The notes under the pieces: generated by a model | What the model was told of the DNA's origin: nothing | Databases searched by the model: none | What the model saw: only the letters and a program-made list of their open reading frames with translations | Made by a program: the position numbers and the translations under genes | Source: UBA11891 sp049890035 | Lineage (GTDB): Bacteria > Bacteroidota > Bacteroidia > Flavobacteriales > Flavobacteriaceae | Assembly: GCA_049890035.1 (NCBI GenBank) | Contig: JBMHCG010000050.1 | Location: 1 to 64,000 of the forward strand | Length of the DNA stretch: 64,000 nt | Reading direction: 5' to 3' | Shown here: piece after piece, positions 43,273 to 53,479 of the stretch | Layout: every line of letters begins with the position of its first letter | Numbering within the stretch: position 1 is the first letter of the stretch

Positions 43273-43833
43273 TCATATATCTATTGAAAGATTCTCTTTT
43301 CCTCGTTCTGATAACTCAAAAAAATCCTTTTTACTAAATCTAAATAAAGAGGCAATGATAACCGTAGGAAAAACTTCCGTTTTTGTATTGTAAACATTTA
43401 CGCTTTCATTGTAAATCCTTCTTGCTGCAGCTATTTGATCCTCAGTCTCTTCCAGGGCTTCTTGCAACTCTAAAAAGTTCTGATTGGCTTTTAAATCTGG
43501 ATAATTTTCAGAAACTGCCAAAATTGATTTTAATGTTTCTTTTAGACTATTTTCTCCTTTTGCCATCGCAGACAAATCTTGTTGGGCAGATGCCTTCATT
43601 ATTGATGTTCTTGCCTCTGTAAGTGAGGTCAATAATTCTTTTTCATGTTTTATATATCCTTTAACCATCTTGACTAGGTTGGGGATTAAATCAATTTTTC
43701 TTTTTAGTTGGACATCAACAGAAGCGAATGTTTTTTTAACATCGTTTCTTAATTTGATTAAAGAATTGTATGCCCGTATTATTAGAACAAGAACCAAGGA
43801 AATGAATATGGTTAGGTAAAGTAGTATATCCAT
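43273..43833 (-). CDS. lemA: LemA family protein
   Basis: 186 aa. N-terminal TM helix (~3-20), then the LemA core 'YNSLIKLRNDVKKTFASVDV' with 'LKRKIDLIPNLVKMVKGYI' and the C-terminal 'AARRIYNESVNVYNTKTEVF'. LemA proteins are membrane-anchored helical bundles of unclear biochemical role. Upstream of and paired with the DUF3137-like gene. Confidence 0.92.
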   Translation of the reverse strand: MDILLYLTIFISLVLVLIIRAYNSLIKLRNDVKKTFASVDVQLKRKIDLIPNLVKMVKGYIKHEKELLTSLTEARTSIMKASAQQDLSAMAKGENSLKETLKSILAVSENYPDLKANQNFLELQEALEETEDQIAAARRIYNESVNVYNTKTEVFPTVIIASLFRFSKKDFFELSERGKENLSIDI

Positions 43834-43871
43834 AGTTTGTAATCAATTAATTATGCTATTTCCATTTCAAT

Positions 43872-44702
43872 TTAGGGTTTTATTTTCTTCACTTTAGCAA
43901 ACTCAAATAAAATATTGTCGAAAATGTAGGTATTCAATACCTTATGCAAGTTGGATGGATTTATGTTTTTATTTGTTTTTTTCCTGAAATTTTTAAGATA
44001 AACCTCACTATTCCCGTCATATATTTCCAAAGGTTTTTTTTCATCTACCAAATAGTATTTATTTAAAACCCTTATTATATCGGGACACTCTGAAGTTGTT
44101 GTTGAATTCATTTCAATGTATATCCTATTTTCATTAAATTCTTCTTTTTCGTAAACTACCTCTTCATCTTCAAAATTATCATATTCAAAGATTTTAGAAT
44201 ATGAATTATTGTAGGTGTAAATAAAAAAGGGATACTGTGCACCAGGCTTAAAATAATATTTTTGGACACTGCTCCCCCCTCCAGAGATGGCGATAGTACT
44301 CCCGCTATATTCCTCAACATAAACTAAATCCTCATTTTTGTCAAAATAAAATGCAACAGGATTGTCGTTTGGAAATAACTCATTGTTGCCATATGAAAAC
44401 GGTTCTATGCCATCAAAATCTTCAACTATTAATGATGTATGAACTAGTTTAGGTTTGTCGTCCTTGTCTTTAAAAAGAGCGTATTGGGTGTACTCTGACA
44501 AACTTTTCTCTATGCGATCATATTGTGATTTGATTTTTTGTATTGCATATTTTTCGTTGGGAGATTCTACATTAATTTTTTCGGCATCATAGATGCAACG
44601 ATGATTTTCTCTATTCCCTTTTTTATTAATCAAAGGATGACTGGAGAGCTGAGTACCATTAAAAAAGAATGAAAAAATCAGCAAGTATTTTAGTTTTTGC
44701 AC
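43872..44702 (-). CDS. Exported protein of unknown function (GTG start)
   Basis: 276 aa from GTG 44700-44702; N-terminal 'YLLIFSFFFNGTQLSS' is a likely signal peptide. No family recognised. Contains 'PVAFYFDKNEDLVYVEEYSG' and a Gly-rich turn 'AISGGGSSVQKYYF'. AT-rich like its neighbours; possibly part of the lemA transcript. Confidence 0.55.
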   Translation of the reverse strand: MQKLKYLLIFSFFFNGTQLSSHPLINKKGNRENHRCIYDAEKINVESPNEKYAIQKIKSQYDRIEKSLSEYTQYALFKDKDDKPKLVHTSLIVEDFDGIEPFSYGNNELFPNDNPVAFYFDKNEDLVYVEEYSGSTIAISGGGSSVQKYYFKPGAQYPFFIYTYNNSYSKIFEYDNFEDEEVVYEKEEFNENRIYIEMNSTTTSECPDIIRVLNKYYLVDEKKPLEIYDGNSEVYLKNFRKKTNKNINPSNLHKVLNTYIFDNILFEFAKVKKIKP

Positions 44703-44970
44703 AAAAAAAGGTTTCGTTGCTTACTTATCGTTATATACAATGCTCTTTCAAATATGTTGAATCATTGACGTCACTGCATTTAATTCCGAATTTTTGTAGC
44801 ATAAATAGTATGAAATTAATGTTCAGGTATCATTATAACACTGTATACATACTCCAAATTCAAAACAAGTTAGTTTATTTTACAGGATGAAGCAACCTTC
44901 GACATACAAACGTATAATTCCTTTTAAACATATTTTAAAATAAATGGCACCGTAAATAAAATGAGCTCTG

Positions 44971-45852
44971 CTAGTCAGCAACACTTGTGCTACTGAAGGT
45001 CCAATTGTATTTTGATTTTTGGGTAATAGACCTAAAAGTACTACCGCCCTCACCACTCGTATATCGGGTCACCTTTACAATTTGACCAGTAGATTTAGCT
45101 CTAGTTACAGTTATTTTGTCCTCCCATAGATAACTTTTCTCATTCTCAAACTCAATGGTTTCTTCGGATTCGTTAATTTTTTTATTACTGTTCCAGTTCA
45201 TTTGACTTTTCTTTAAATAAAAACCACCGAGGCTTCCAAAAAGAATGAATGCGTCTTGCTCAGAACAACCTGTAAAAGAGATACTAGAACTTTTATTGTA
45301 TTCTGTGAAACCTGATTGATAAGTTTTAGATTCATTTATCTCATTTATAGGACCTGGATTTATTTTCAATTTTTCTGCTAATGCGAAGATATTTTTAAGA
45401 GAATATCTAGTATATTCTTTCGATCCATCAATTGAATCATAGTCCATCACATGGTTCTTATTGCCTGTCAAAAATCCATCGAATAAATAGCCACTAAAAT
45501 TTCCTTTCTCATTAGCATAGCCTTTTACTTTAATCCATTCTCCATTTATTAATTCCCCATCATCTATAATTGATGCAATTATTTTTGTTTTTTCCAGTAC
45601 TATAATTGGTGTCCCGAAATCCAATGTCATTATTATTTTGGTATTTGTACTGGGTTGTTCTCGTAAATTCAATCCATTTTTTGAACTAACAAATAATGTT
45701 TCCTGTCCGAAACCATGGCATGCAATCAGGGCGAAAAGAGTAGTGAAATATAATAGCTTTAAATACTTATTGATATCAATTCGTGGAAAGGAGACTTGTC
45801 TAAAGACTCCTTTTCGAGACAAAAAATGATCGTAGTAATAAATCAATGGCAT
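44971..45852 (-). CDS. SH3b-domain exported protein
   Basis: 293 aa from ATG 45850-45852; a TTG two codons upstream is open, and the true start is uncertain because the signal-like helix 'KYLKLLYFTTLFALIAC' begins only at ~31. That helix ends in a possible lipobox (LIAC). Then 'VSSKNGLNLREQPSTNTKII' through 'GEWIKVKGYA' is a bacterial SH3 (cell-wall-binding type) domain. The C-terminal part is unrecognised. Confidence 0.65.
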   Translation of the reverse strand: MPLIYYYDHFLSRKGVFRQVSFPRIDINKYLKLLYFTTLFALIACHGFGQETLFVSSKNGLNLREQPSTNTKIIMTLDFGTPIIVLEKTKIIASIIDDGELINGEWIKVKGYANEKGNFSGYLFDGFLTGNKNHVMDYDSIDGSKEYTRYSLKNIFALAEKLKINPGPINEINESKTYQSGFTEYNKSSSISFTGCSEQDAFILFGSLGGFYLKKSQMNWNSNKKINESEETIEFENEKSYLWEDKITVTRAKSTGQIVKVTRYTSGEGGSTFRSITQKSKYNWTFSSTSVAD

Positions 45853-45949
45853 AGACAATAAATAAACTCAATAGATGGGAATCTATCTAATATAGTCTAA
45901 ATTTTGGTTATGACCTCGCAGCACAAGAGGTTTGGATAATACAAAATGT

Positions 45950-46687
45950 TTATCGATCAATTTTGAACGTATCTAACTTGATATCATCCAAACCATCTTC
46001 ATCAAAAGGGTATTCCATCTGATCTTGAATATTGTAGAGGGAGATCAGAATAAACTCGCTGAGTGCGATTATAAAATAAGTCAGCCACTCGGGATTGTCA
46101 TACCCAATTTTATTGATAATGGTGGGTGTGTAAACCAGTGGGAAGATGTAGATAAAAATGAGGCAGTAAGCCTTCAAGCTAATGGGTGTTCGGTGGGTGT
46201 GCACAGCGATAAGATTTTCTTGCCCTTCATGAACATCTTTCATAAATCGAAAGATCTTTTGGCGCGTCCCACCCGATATAGCATCACTATTGGCGTCTAT
46301 GAACTGAAACAAATTCTCCATGTTTTGATCAACCTTTTGGGTGTCGTGACTATCACCCGCCAAATAGCGCATGAAATCAGAACTGATGGTGATGAGTAAT
46401 TGCTTTGACGTTTCTTTTTTTTCGTCATCCAGTTTAGAAGCATTCAAAAGAAGGTATTGTACGGTTTTGAGACCACTACGAAAACGTGATAGGAACTCAA
46501 GAGCTTTTTCTCGTCGTTTGAAAGCCCCACGGATAGCGAATACCAAAGGAAAAATGATGGCAATACTAATCAATGTAAGGTCAATATTGTAGATCACTCC
46601 AAAATGATACGAGACAAAGGGAACGGAAAAGGATATCACCATCGTTATCAACGTACGGTAATTCAAAATGGAGAGATAGCGAATCAA
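45950..46687 (-). CDS. Bestrophin-like membrane protein
   Basis: 245 aa from a TTG (46685-46687). Four hydrophobic helices in two pairs (~12-50 and ~170-215). The C-terminal 'LYNIQDQMEYPFDEDGLDDI' resembles the cytoplasmic end of bestrophin-family anion channels ('IE.PF..D..D'). Ion selectivity cannot be read. Divergent from the next gene. Confidence 0.65.
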   Translation of the reverse strand: MIRYLSILNYRTLITMVISFSVPFVSYHFGVIYNIDLTLISIAIIFPLVFAIRGAFKRREKALEFLSRFRSGLKTVQYLLLNASKLDDEKKETSKQLLITISSDFMRYLAGDSHDTQKVDQNMENLFQFIDANSDAISGGTRQKIFRFMKDVHEGQENLIAVHTHRTPISLKAYCLIFIYIFPLVYTPTIINKIGYDNPEWLTYFIIALSEFILISLYNIQDQMEYPFDEDGLDDIKLDTFKIDR

Positions 46688-46732
46688 TGCTTGTTTTTTT
46701 TAATTTAGTGGGATAAAACTATAATTATTCTT

Positions 46733-47752
46733 ATGAAAAAACAAGTTGCATTCACGATGCTGCTTTTGATTGTTGCAAAGCTAAGTGCGCAAGCCGAATC
46801 AAAAGTCACGAAGTTATTTCAAGATGCTTCCCCATTGGAAATTCAATTGAGCTATTCGAATAAAGAATTGCGAAAGGATACCAATGACAGCACCTACATT
46901 GATGTAGAAATGAAATACAAAGAAGGGGGGGAGTGGAAATTACTTCCAGTAGCCCTGAGAGCAAGAGGGAATTTTCGACGCGCCAAATGCTATTTTCCAC
47001 CTGTTAAGATGAAAATTAAAAAGTCCTTGGCGATGGGAACGCTTTTTGAAGGGAATAAAAAATTAAAGCTCGTCTTGCCCTGTATGTTAGAAAAAAACAA
47101 CAACGACAACATTGAGCAAGAACTCTTGGCTTATAAATTGTATGAAAAAATATCGCCTTACCACTTCAAAACGCGAAAGGTGAAGATCACCATGACTGAA
47201 TTAAAAGGGAAAAAAGTAAAAGAACATACCTTGGACGGCTTTTTGATTGAGGACGACAAGCATGTTGCTAATCGTTTCGATGGAAAAGTGTTCGAGCGGT
47301 ATATTCACCCGTTAGCCATGGACGCTGACAGTTCAGTAAAGAATGCATTTTTCCAATTTCTCATCGGCAATACCGATTTTTCGGTGGCCTACCAGCACAA
47401 TGGAAAACTCCTGTATATCGACAAAAAAATCATCCCACTGCCGTATGATTTTGATATGGCTGGACTGGTTGATGCCAGTTATGCTACGGTCAATACTAAT
47501 TTGGGAATTCAGGCAGTAACAGATCGAGTCTATCGGGGTTTCAAAAGAGATGAAGAGGTATTGCAGTCCGTTCGAGCGCATTTTCTCAATATCAAATCAG
47601 AATTAATGAGTATCGTGGAAGCGACCAAGGCAGACTTCGATATGGAATCTGAATACGAATCTGCGGCAGAATTTGTCAGCAGTTTTTACAACGTTATGGA
47701 GGACGAGTCCGTTTTTAGAGAGAAAATTTTGGAAGGGGTTCGAACCAAATAA
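46733..47752 (+). CDS. Exported protein with CotH-kinase-like motif
   Basis: 339 aa with signal peptide 'LLLIVAKLSAQA'. The run 'FFQFLIGNTDFSVAYQHNGK' followed by 'IPLPYDFDMAGLVDASYA' matches the N-x-N-W/F-S...HN...PYDFD core of CotH-like atypical kinases and related fold proteins; this is recognition by motif only. 'LRARGNFRRAKCYFPPVKM' precedes it. Periplasmic or surface location is expected. Confidence 0.6.
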   Translation: MKKQVAFTMLLLIVAKLSAQAESKVTKLFQDASPLEIQLSYSNKELRKDTNDSTYIDVEMKYKEGGEWKLLPVALRARGNFRRAKCYFPPVKMKIKKSLAMGTLFEGNKKLKLVLPCMLEKNNNDNIEQELLAYKLYEKISPYHFKTRKVKITMTELKGKKVKEHTLDGFLIEDDKHVANRFDGKVFERYIHPLAMDADSSVKNAFFQFLIGNTDFSVAYQHNGKLLYIDKKIIPLPYDFDMAGLVDASYATVNTNLGIQAVTDRVYRGFKRDEEVLQSVRAHFLNIKSELMSIVEATKADFDMESEYESAAEFVSSFYNVMEDESVFREKILEGVRTK

Positions 47753-47762
47753 AAAACTGTTA

Positions 47763-48818
47763 TTATTCCAACACGGCTGTTTTCATTTTATCGAAGATGG
47801 CCGTGTTTTCGTATATCCCTTTAAAAGTATCCGCTTCTGGGCCATAGCTAAAAACAGGAACCATCGTGGCACTGTGCCCTTTGGTGTTGAAACCACCAGC
47901 AACTTGCCCTTTTTTGATGTTCCCTCGTGTCAGGGCCAAGCCACCGGTTTCGTGATCGGCTGTTACAACAACAAGGGTGTTCCCTTCTTTTTTTGCAAAT
48001 TCCAATGCCACTCGGATGGTATCGTTGAATTCGGCAAACTCAGAGACTACATAGGGTAGTTCATTGGCATGGCCACCCCAATCAATCTGCGACGCTTCCG
48101 TCATGACAAAGAACGGTTGGCCATCCGCTTCCAGCCGCTCTAAAGTGGATGATAGCATGTCCGGTAGGGCAGGTTTTCTCCCCATCGATTTCATAGGGGG
48201 TTCGTCTTTGTAAGTGAAATAGCCTACCCGTTGGGCCGTACTTGATGAAAAGTCTTTCAAATTTTTAACAATTTCAAAGGGATTGGTTTCTTCCTTAAGC
48301 AGATTTTTCCCATCATCGCGTTGGGTAAAGTGTTTTTCGCCACCACCTATGAACAAGTCAACTTGCGAACCCATTAGTTGTTGGGCTATTTGTTGGTATT
48401 TTTTTCGCGAATCAACATGTGCGTAAAAAGAGGCGGGAGTGGCATGAACAATGCTGCTCGTTGCTAATAACGCAGTACGGTACCCTTTGTTAGCGCAATA
48501 ATTTAATATGGAGGGTACGGCTTCGTTCCTCGCATTGATTCCGACAACACCATTATAAGTTTTTGCCCCACAGGCCATGGCAGTTCCGCTGGCAGCTGAA
48601 TCTGTTACAAGATTTTTGACGGCGTGGGTTTTTGACAAACCGATGTATTCAAAATTTTCCAAAACGGTCGTATTGTTATTGGCATACATACCCGAAGTTA
48701 TTTGTGTAAGTCCCATTCCATCACCAATTAAAAAAATGATGTTGGGTGCGGTTTCGCTCTGTGCAGCAGCGAAGGGAAGACTCAAAACGAAAATTATCAG
48801 TAGTTGTAAATATTTCAT
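47763..48818 (-). CDS. Alkaline phosphatase (PhoA superfamily)
   Basis: 351 aa with signal peptide 'FVLSLPFAAAQ'. 'NIIFLIGDGMGLTQI' binds metal, 'LVTDSAASGTAMACGAKT' contains the nucleophilic Ser, and 'VVVTADHETGGLAL' and 'SQIDWGGHAN' give further zinc ligands. A short form compared with E. coli PhoA (~450). Releases phosphate from monoesters in the periplasm. No pho-box-like site seen. Confidence 0.93.
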   Translation of the reverse strand: MKYLQLLIIFVLSLPFAAAQSETAPNIIFLIGDGMGLTQITSGMYANNNTTVLENFEYIGLSKTHAVKNLVTDSAASGTAMACGAKTYNGVVGINARNEAVPSILNYCANKGYRTALLATSSIVHATPASFYAHVDSRKKYQQIAQQLMGSQVDLFIGGGEKHFTQRDDGKNLLKEETNPFEIVKNLKDFSSSTAQRVGYFTYKDEPPMKSMGRKPALPDMLSSTLERLEADGQPFFVMTEASQIDWGGHANELPYVVSEFAEFNDTIRVALEFAKKEGNTLVVVTADHETGGLALTRGNIKKGQVAGGFNTKGHSATMVPVFSYGPEADTFKGIYENTAIFDKMKTAVLE

Positions 48819-48851
48819 GTTGTAAATTGAACTATAAATTTAATGTTTTTA

Positions 48852-50093
48852 TCAGTTTAATAATCTGTGTTTTTCAAGATACGCGAGTAATTGTTGTGTC
48901 GCTCCCTTTTTGCTATGGACATAAGAATAATTTATACTACCCGCGGCGGTTCGTTTTTTTACTGACTGGAGTTCATGAAATACAGCATCCCAATCTGAAC
49001 TTTTAGAAACTGAAAACACACCGCCGGATGCAATCAAGTCAGTTGCTTCCCTGAATTGTTGATGCTTGGGACCAATCAGTATTGGAATTCCAAATGCAGC
49101 AGGTTCCAAGATGTTATGCAATCCTCGTTTAGCCATGCCGCCACCAACATAAGCAAGGGTGGCTTTGGCGTAGATCGATCGCAGCATACCATAACAGTCC
49201 AAGATGAGTACAGGAATATTGGTAGGTCTATTTTTTTTCCATTCCGACCACAAGGCATTCGGCATCGGAAGTTTTTTTTGTAAGGCACTAATCGCGGTTG
49301 CTCCAATCTCATGTGGGGCAATAATAAGTTTCCAATCGTCAGGGAATGCGTTAAAAAAATTTTCAAAAAGCGAATAATCCTCTGGCCAGGTACTCCCTGC
49401 TACCAAACACGGATGCGCTCCTATAAAGGCATCGATTTCAGCATAGGTGTCCACCGCGGCAGCGGTTTGTAATACACGGTCCATTCTGCTGTCTCCAGCA
49501 ACAGTTGTTTGGAGGATGCCTTTTTCTTTCAACCATTTTTGTGATGCGTGATCTTGAAGAAAAAAATGATCTATTTTTTGGAGTAGTTTTCTGTAGGGAC
49601 GCCCCCAAAACTTGAAAAAAAAGTGGTCTTTGGTAAAACGACTACCAAAAGAAATAACCGGGATTTTTTTCAATGTGGTCTCTTTTAAAACATGATACCA
49701 AAATTCTTGTCTAACGACAATCAATAAACTGGGTTGCAACTGTTCAACAAAGGCACGCACGCTTTTAGGATGATCCCAAGGTAAATAACAATAGCCATCT
49801 ACCAATGTATTTTTTTGGACAGGCTCTATTCCGGAGGGAGAAAATACAGTGACAAAAATCTTTGGTGGGAGGGGATTATCCTTCAATTTTTGTAGCAGGG
49901 GAATGATTTGTTCAAATTCCCCATAGGAGGCAACATGAATCCAAAGGGGTTGTTCACCTTGAAATTGATCGAGTGCTTTTTGAATTCCTTTTCTACCGGC
50001 ATAAGTGGCCTTTAGTTTGACGTTGAAAAAGCCACCCAACCGAACCACCAGCGGGAGTATATAAGTTAATAGAGTGTATATTTTTTGAAGCAT
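48852..50093 (-). CDS. waaA: 3-deoxy-D-manno-octulosonic acid transferase
   Basis: 413 aa. WaaA attaches Kdo to lipid IVA at the inner-membrane cytoplasmic face. An N-terminal amphipathic anchor leads to 'LWIHVASYGEFEQIIPLLQ' (catalytic Glu), 'VFSPSGIEP', and the donor-binding 'AYVGGGMAKRGLHNILEPAAFG' run (split here by family numbering). Full length. lpxK at 20.3 kb serves the same pathway. Confidence 0.94.
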   Translation of the reverse strand: MLQKIYTLLTYILPLVVRLGGFFNVKLKATYAGRKGIQKALDQFQGEQPLWIHVASYGEFEQIIPLLQKLKDNPLPPKIFVTVFSPSGIEPVQKNTLVDGYCYLPWDHPKSVRAFVEQLQPSLLIVVRQEFWYHVLKETTLKKIPVISFGSRFTKDHFFFKFWGRPYRKLLQKIDHFFLQDHASQKWLKEKGILQTTVAGDSRMDRVLQTAAAVDTYAEIDAFIGAHPCLVAGSTWPEDYSLFENFFNAFPDDWKLIIAPHEIGATAISALQKKLPMPNALWSEWKKNRPTNIPVLILDCYGMLRSIYAKATLAYVGGGMAKRGLHNILEPAAFGIPILIGPKHQQFREATDLIASGGVFSVSKSSDWDAVFHELQSVKKRTAAGSINYSYVHSKKGATQQLLAYLEKHRLLN

Positions 50094-50175
50094 AGCATTT
50101 ATGACCTTTCAAAATTACTCCTTTTTGGATGATGAATTCCTCAGTTCTTTTTTACATTTGAACAGAAAAAATCGC

Positions 50176-51312
50176 ATGGAAAACATTCGAATGGTAGACC
50201 TTCAAGGTCAATACCAACAGCTCGCTCAAACCTTGGAACCCCGTATGCAAAAGGTACTGGACTCCACAGCCTTCATCAATGGCCCAGCAGTTCGGGAATT
50301 TCAATCCAACTTGGAAACCTATCTTGATGTCAAGCATGTGATTCCCTGTGCCAATGGTACCGATGCACTACAGATCGCTCTGATGGGCTTGGGATTGCAA
50401 CCTGGGGACGAAGTGATTACTGCTGATTTTACCTTCGCCGCTACGGTTGAAGTTATTGCCCTACTAGGATTGACCCCCATACTCGTTGATGTCGATCCAA
50501 AAACCTTCAATATCGATGTCAAAGCGGTTGAAAAAAGGATTTGTTCCAAAACCAAAGCTATCATACCAGTTCATCTTTTTGGTCAAGCGGCTGCCATGGA
50601 ACCCTTAATGAAACTTGCCGCAGAACACAATCTTTTTGTTGTAGAGGACAATGCACAAGCCATTGGCGCACGCTATGCATTTCCTTCTCAGGAAAAGAAA
50701 ATGACGGGAACTATAGGGCATGTTGGTACAACTTCTTTTTTCCCATCCAAAAATTTAGGTGCCTACGGTGATGGCGGTGCTTTGTTTACCCATGACGATG
50801 CATTGGCACACCGACTCCGAGGAATTGTTAATCATGGCATGTATCAACGTTACCGTCATGATGTTATTGGGGTCAACTCACGCTTGGATACCTTACAAGC
50901 AGCGATATTAGATACCAAGCTCCCGTATCTGGATTATTATAATGAAAGAAGAAAAGCGGCAGCCATCTTGTATAATGAACGCCTCTCAAATCACCCTTTA
51001 ATAACAACCCCCTATCGAGTGGGTGATTGTGATTCTCATGTGTTTCATCAATACACCCTCCAGATTGCAGGTATTGATCGCAATGCTTTGGTGCATTATA
51101 TGGGAGAGCAGGGAGTTCCCACAGCTGTCTATTATCCCATTCCCTTACACCAACAAAAAGCCTATTTGCGTCCGGAATATAAAACTTCTGATTTCCCAGT
51201 GACCAATCGTTTGGTCAACGAAGTAATTTCTTTACCGATGCACACCGAATTGACAGTAAATCAAATAGACTATATTTGTGAAAAACTGCTCGATTGGGTA
51301 GCAAATCAATAA
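50176..51312 (+). CDS. DegT/DnrJ/EryC1/StrS family aminotransferase
   Basis: 378 aa from ATG 50176 (MENIRMVDLQGQY), the family-typical N-terminus; the longer frame from 50101 is not needed. PLP-binding Lys in 'TSFFPSKNLGAYGDGGALF', with 'PCANGTDALQIALMGLGLQ' and 'EDNAQAIGARY' in the cofactor site. Such enzymes make amino sugars for surface glycans. No other sugar-nucleotide gene is adjacent, so the product is unknown. Confidence 0.92.
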   Translation: MENIRMVDLQGQYQQLAQTLEPRMQKVLDSTAFINGPAVREFQSNLETYLDVKHVIPCANGTDALQIALMGLGLQPGDEVITADFTFAATVEVIALLGLTPILVDVDPKTFNIDVKAVEKRICSKTKAIIPVHLFGQAAAMEPLMKLAAEHNLFVVEDNAQAIGARYAFPSQEKKMTGTIGHVGTTSFFPSKNLGAYGDGGALFTHDDALAHRLRGIVNHGMYQRYRHDVIGVNSRLDTLQAAILDTKLPYLDYYNERRKAAAILYNERLSNHPLITTPYRVGDCDSHVFHQYTLQIAGIDRNALVHYMGEQGVPTAVYYPIPLHQQKAYLRPEYKTSDFPVTNRLVNEVISLPMHTELTVNQIDYICEKLLDWVANQ

Positions 51313-51320
51313 AATTCAGC

Positions 51321-52595
51321 ATGAAAAATTATCTATTCATCCTTTTCGGGACCTTGTCTTTTGCTTACAGCCAACAAACCTACCTTCATTGTGGTTCTCT
51401 TTTTGATGCCCAAAGAGGCAAACTGCTAAAGGAGCAAACCATCGTAGTAGCGGGAGAACGTATTGTTCGTTTGGCTTCGGGCTATCTTGCAGCCCCTACA
51501 GGGGTTCAAACAATTGACCTTAAAGACAAGACAGTTTTACCTGGATTTATTGACATGCATGTACATATTGAAGGGGAGACCAACAACACTTCTTACATGA
51601 AGCGCTTTGTTGACAACGAAGCAGATACCGCTTTTGAGTCAGCAATGTATGCCCGTCGAACCCTGATGGCAGGATTCACAACCGTGCGCGACATGGGAGG
51701 CAGCGGGGTAAATGTATCCTTGCGAAATGCGATCCGTCAAGGGAAAGTTCCTGGCCCCCGCATTTTTACTGCTGAAAAAGCCATTGGTACCACCGGTGGA
51801 CATGCCGATCCTACAAACGGAACACGAAAAAGTCTGATGGGCGACCCAGGACCTGCCGAGGGGGTAATCAATTCTCCAGAGGATGGAAAAAAAGCCGTAC
51901 GCCAACGTTATAAAAACGGAGCCGACTGCATAAAAATTACTGCCACAGGTGGGGTTCTCAGTATGGCTAAAAACGGCCAAAACCCGCAATTTACCGTTGC
52001 GGAAATAGAGGCTGTTGTTAATACAGCCAACGATTATGGTATGCACGTAGCCGCCCACGCCCACGGTGACGAAGGAATGTACCGAGCTGTTTTAGCAGGC
52101 GTAACAACCATCGAACACGGAACTTTGATGACGGCTCGAACCATGGATTTGATGAAGGAAAAAAAGGCGTATTTGGTAGCCACAATAACTGCGGGGAAGC
52201 AAGTGGCTGAAAAAGCAAAGATTGATGGGTATTTTCCCGCTGTCGTGACGCCCAAAGCGTTAGCCATTGGCCCACAAATTCAGGAGACCTTTGGCAAAGC
52301 CTATAAAAGAGGTGTTCCCATTGCTTTTGGAACAGATGCTGGGGTCTACCCACACGGATTGAATGCGCTTGAGTTTGGGTATATGGTCGAAGCGGGTATG
52401 CCTGCCGTAGAAGCCTTGCAGGCAGCTACCCTAATCAATGCTAAGATTCTAGGGTATGAAAATGACCTGGGCCAATTAGCCAAAGGCTTTTATGCAGACA
52501 TTATTGCCACCACGGCCAATCCAATTGAAAACATCAAAACCCTTGAGCAGATTCCTTTTGTAATGAAGGGTGGGCAGGTCTACAAAAATGACTAA
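51321..52595 (+). CDS. Secreted amidohydrolase (imidazolonepropionase-like)
   Basis: 424 aa from ATG 51321, eight bases after the DegT gene. Signal peptide 'LFILFGTLSFAYSQQ'. Metal motif HxH in 'VLPGFIDMHVHIEGE'; later His and Asp in 'AAHAHGDEGMYRA', 'TTIEHGTLMT' and 'PIAFGTDAGVYPHG'. Members of this branch cleave X-Pro or other N-acyl bonds; the substrate here is open. Confidence 0.9.
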   Translation: MKNYLFILFGTLSFAYSQQTYLHCGSLFDAQRGKLLKEQTIVVAGERIVRLASGYLAAPTGVQTIDLKDKTVLPGFIDMHVHIEGETNNTSYMKRFVDNEADTAFESAMYARRTLMAGFTTVRDMGGSGVNVSLRNAIRQGKVPGPRIFTAEKAIGTTGGHADPTNGTRKSLMGDPGPAEGVINSPEDGKKAVRQRYKNGADCIKITATGGVLSMAKNGQNPQFTVAEIEAVVNTANDYGMHVAAHAHGDEGMYRAVLAGVTTIEHGTLMTARTMDLMKEKKAYLVATITAGKQVAEKAKIDGYFPAVVTPKALAIGPQIQETFGKAYKRGVPIAFGTDAGVYPHGLNALEFGYMVEAGMPAVEALQAATLINAKILGYENDLGQLAKGFYADIIATTANPIENIKTLEQIPFVMKGGQVYKND

Positions 52596-53479
52596 AGAAG
52601 ACTTTGTCCGGAGGCGGTTTGGGCCGATCGATTAATTTTTTTTATCAATCCTTGCAATACGTTTCCAGGTCCAATTTCGACAAATGAAGTGGCCCCATCT
52701 TGGCACATTTGCGCAACGCTTTGTGTCCACTTCACAGAACCGGTCAATTGCTTGATCAGATTGGTTTGAATGTCCTCAACATCTGTAGCTGCCTGTGCTG
52801 TTACATTCTGATAAATGGGAATTCGCGGGGCTTGAAAAGGGGTCTCGGCGATGGCTTCAGCCAGTTGCAATCGTGCGGATTCCATCAGAGGCGAGTGAAA
52901 AGCACCCCCAACAGGAAGTACCAATGCACGACGGGCTCCTGCTTCTTTCAATCGTTCACAGGCATTTGCTACCGCCTGCTTGTCACCGGAAATGACGAGT
53001 TGACCCGGGCAGTTGTAATTGGCTGCAACCACTATTCCCGCTGTTTTTTCACATAGCGATGCAACCACTTCGTTTTTCAGTCCCAATACAGCTGCCATGG
53101 TACCATCTGTTTTCTCACAGGCGGCTTGCATTGCCAAAGCCCGTTGGTGTACCAACAGCAAACCCGATTCAAAAGACATCGCCCCACTATAGGTTAAGGC
53201 AGAAAATTCACCAAGAGAGTGGCCCGCTACCGCTTGTACGTTTATTTTTTCGCCCAAAACTTCTGCCAGGACAACCGAGTGCAAAAAAATAGCGGGCTGG
53301 GTGACTTGGGTTTGCAATAAATCTTCTTTACTGCCTTCAAACATTACTTGTGCAATATCGAAGCCCAGAAGCTCATTTGCTTGCTCAAATCTTTTTTTGG
53401 CTGTGGGATAGGCTTCGTATAAATCTTTACCCATACCCTCAAATTGGGCACCTTGACCCGGGAATACTGCAACTTTCAT
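52592..53479 (-). CDS. fabD: Malonyl CoA-acyl carrier protein transacylase
   Basis: 295 aa. Loads malonyl groups onto ACP for fatty-acid synthesis. 'VFPGQGAQFEGMG' at the N-terminus, nucleophile in 'AVAGHSLGEFSAL' (GHSLG), and 'VGGAFHSPLM' with the catalytic His. Overlaps folA by 4 bp (ATGA), so the two genes are translationally coupled, an unrelated pairing by pathway. Confidence 0.95.
   Translation of the reverse strand: MKVAVFPGQGAQFEGMGKDLYEAYPTAKKRFEQANELLGFDIAQVMFEGSKEDLLQTQVTQPAIFLHSVVLAEVLGEKINVQAVAGHSLGEFSALTYSGAMSFESGLLLVHQRALAMQAACEKTDGTMAAVLGLKNEVVASLCEKTAGIVVAANYNCPGQLVISGDKQAVANACERLKEAGARRALVLPVGGAFHSPLMESARLQLAEAIAETPFQAPRIPIYQNVTAQAATDVEDIQTNLIKQLTGSVKWTQSVAQMCQDGATSFVEIGPGNVLQGLIKKINRSAQTASGQSLL

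Noticed and set aside
51639..52353. Long minus-strand frames opposite the amidohydrolase
   Set aside because: Antisense shadows of a well-supported enzyme gene with codon bias on the plus strand.
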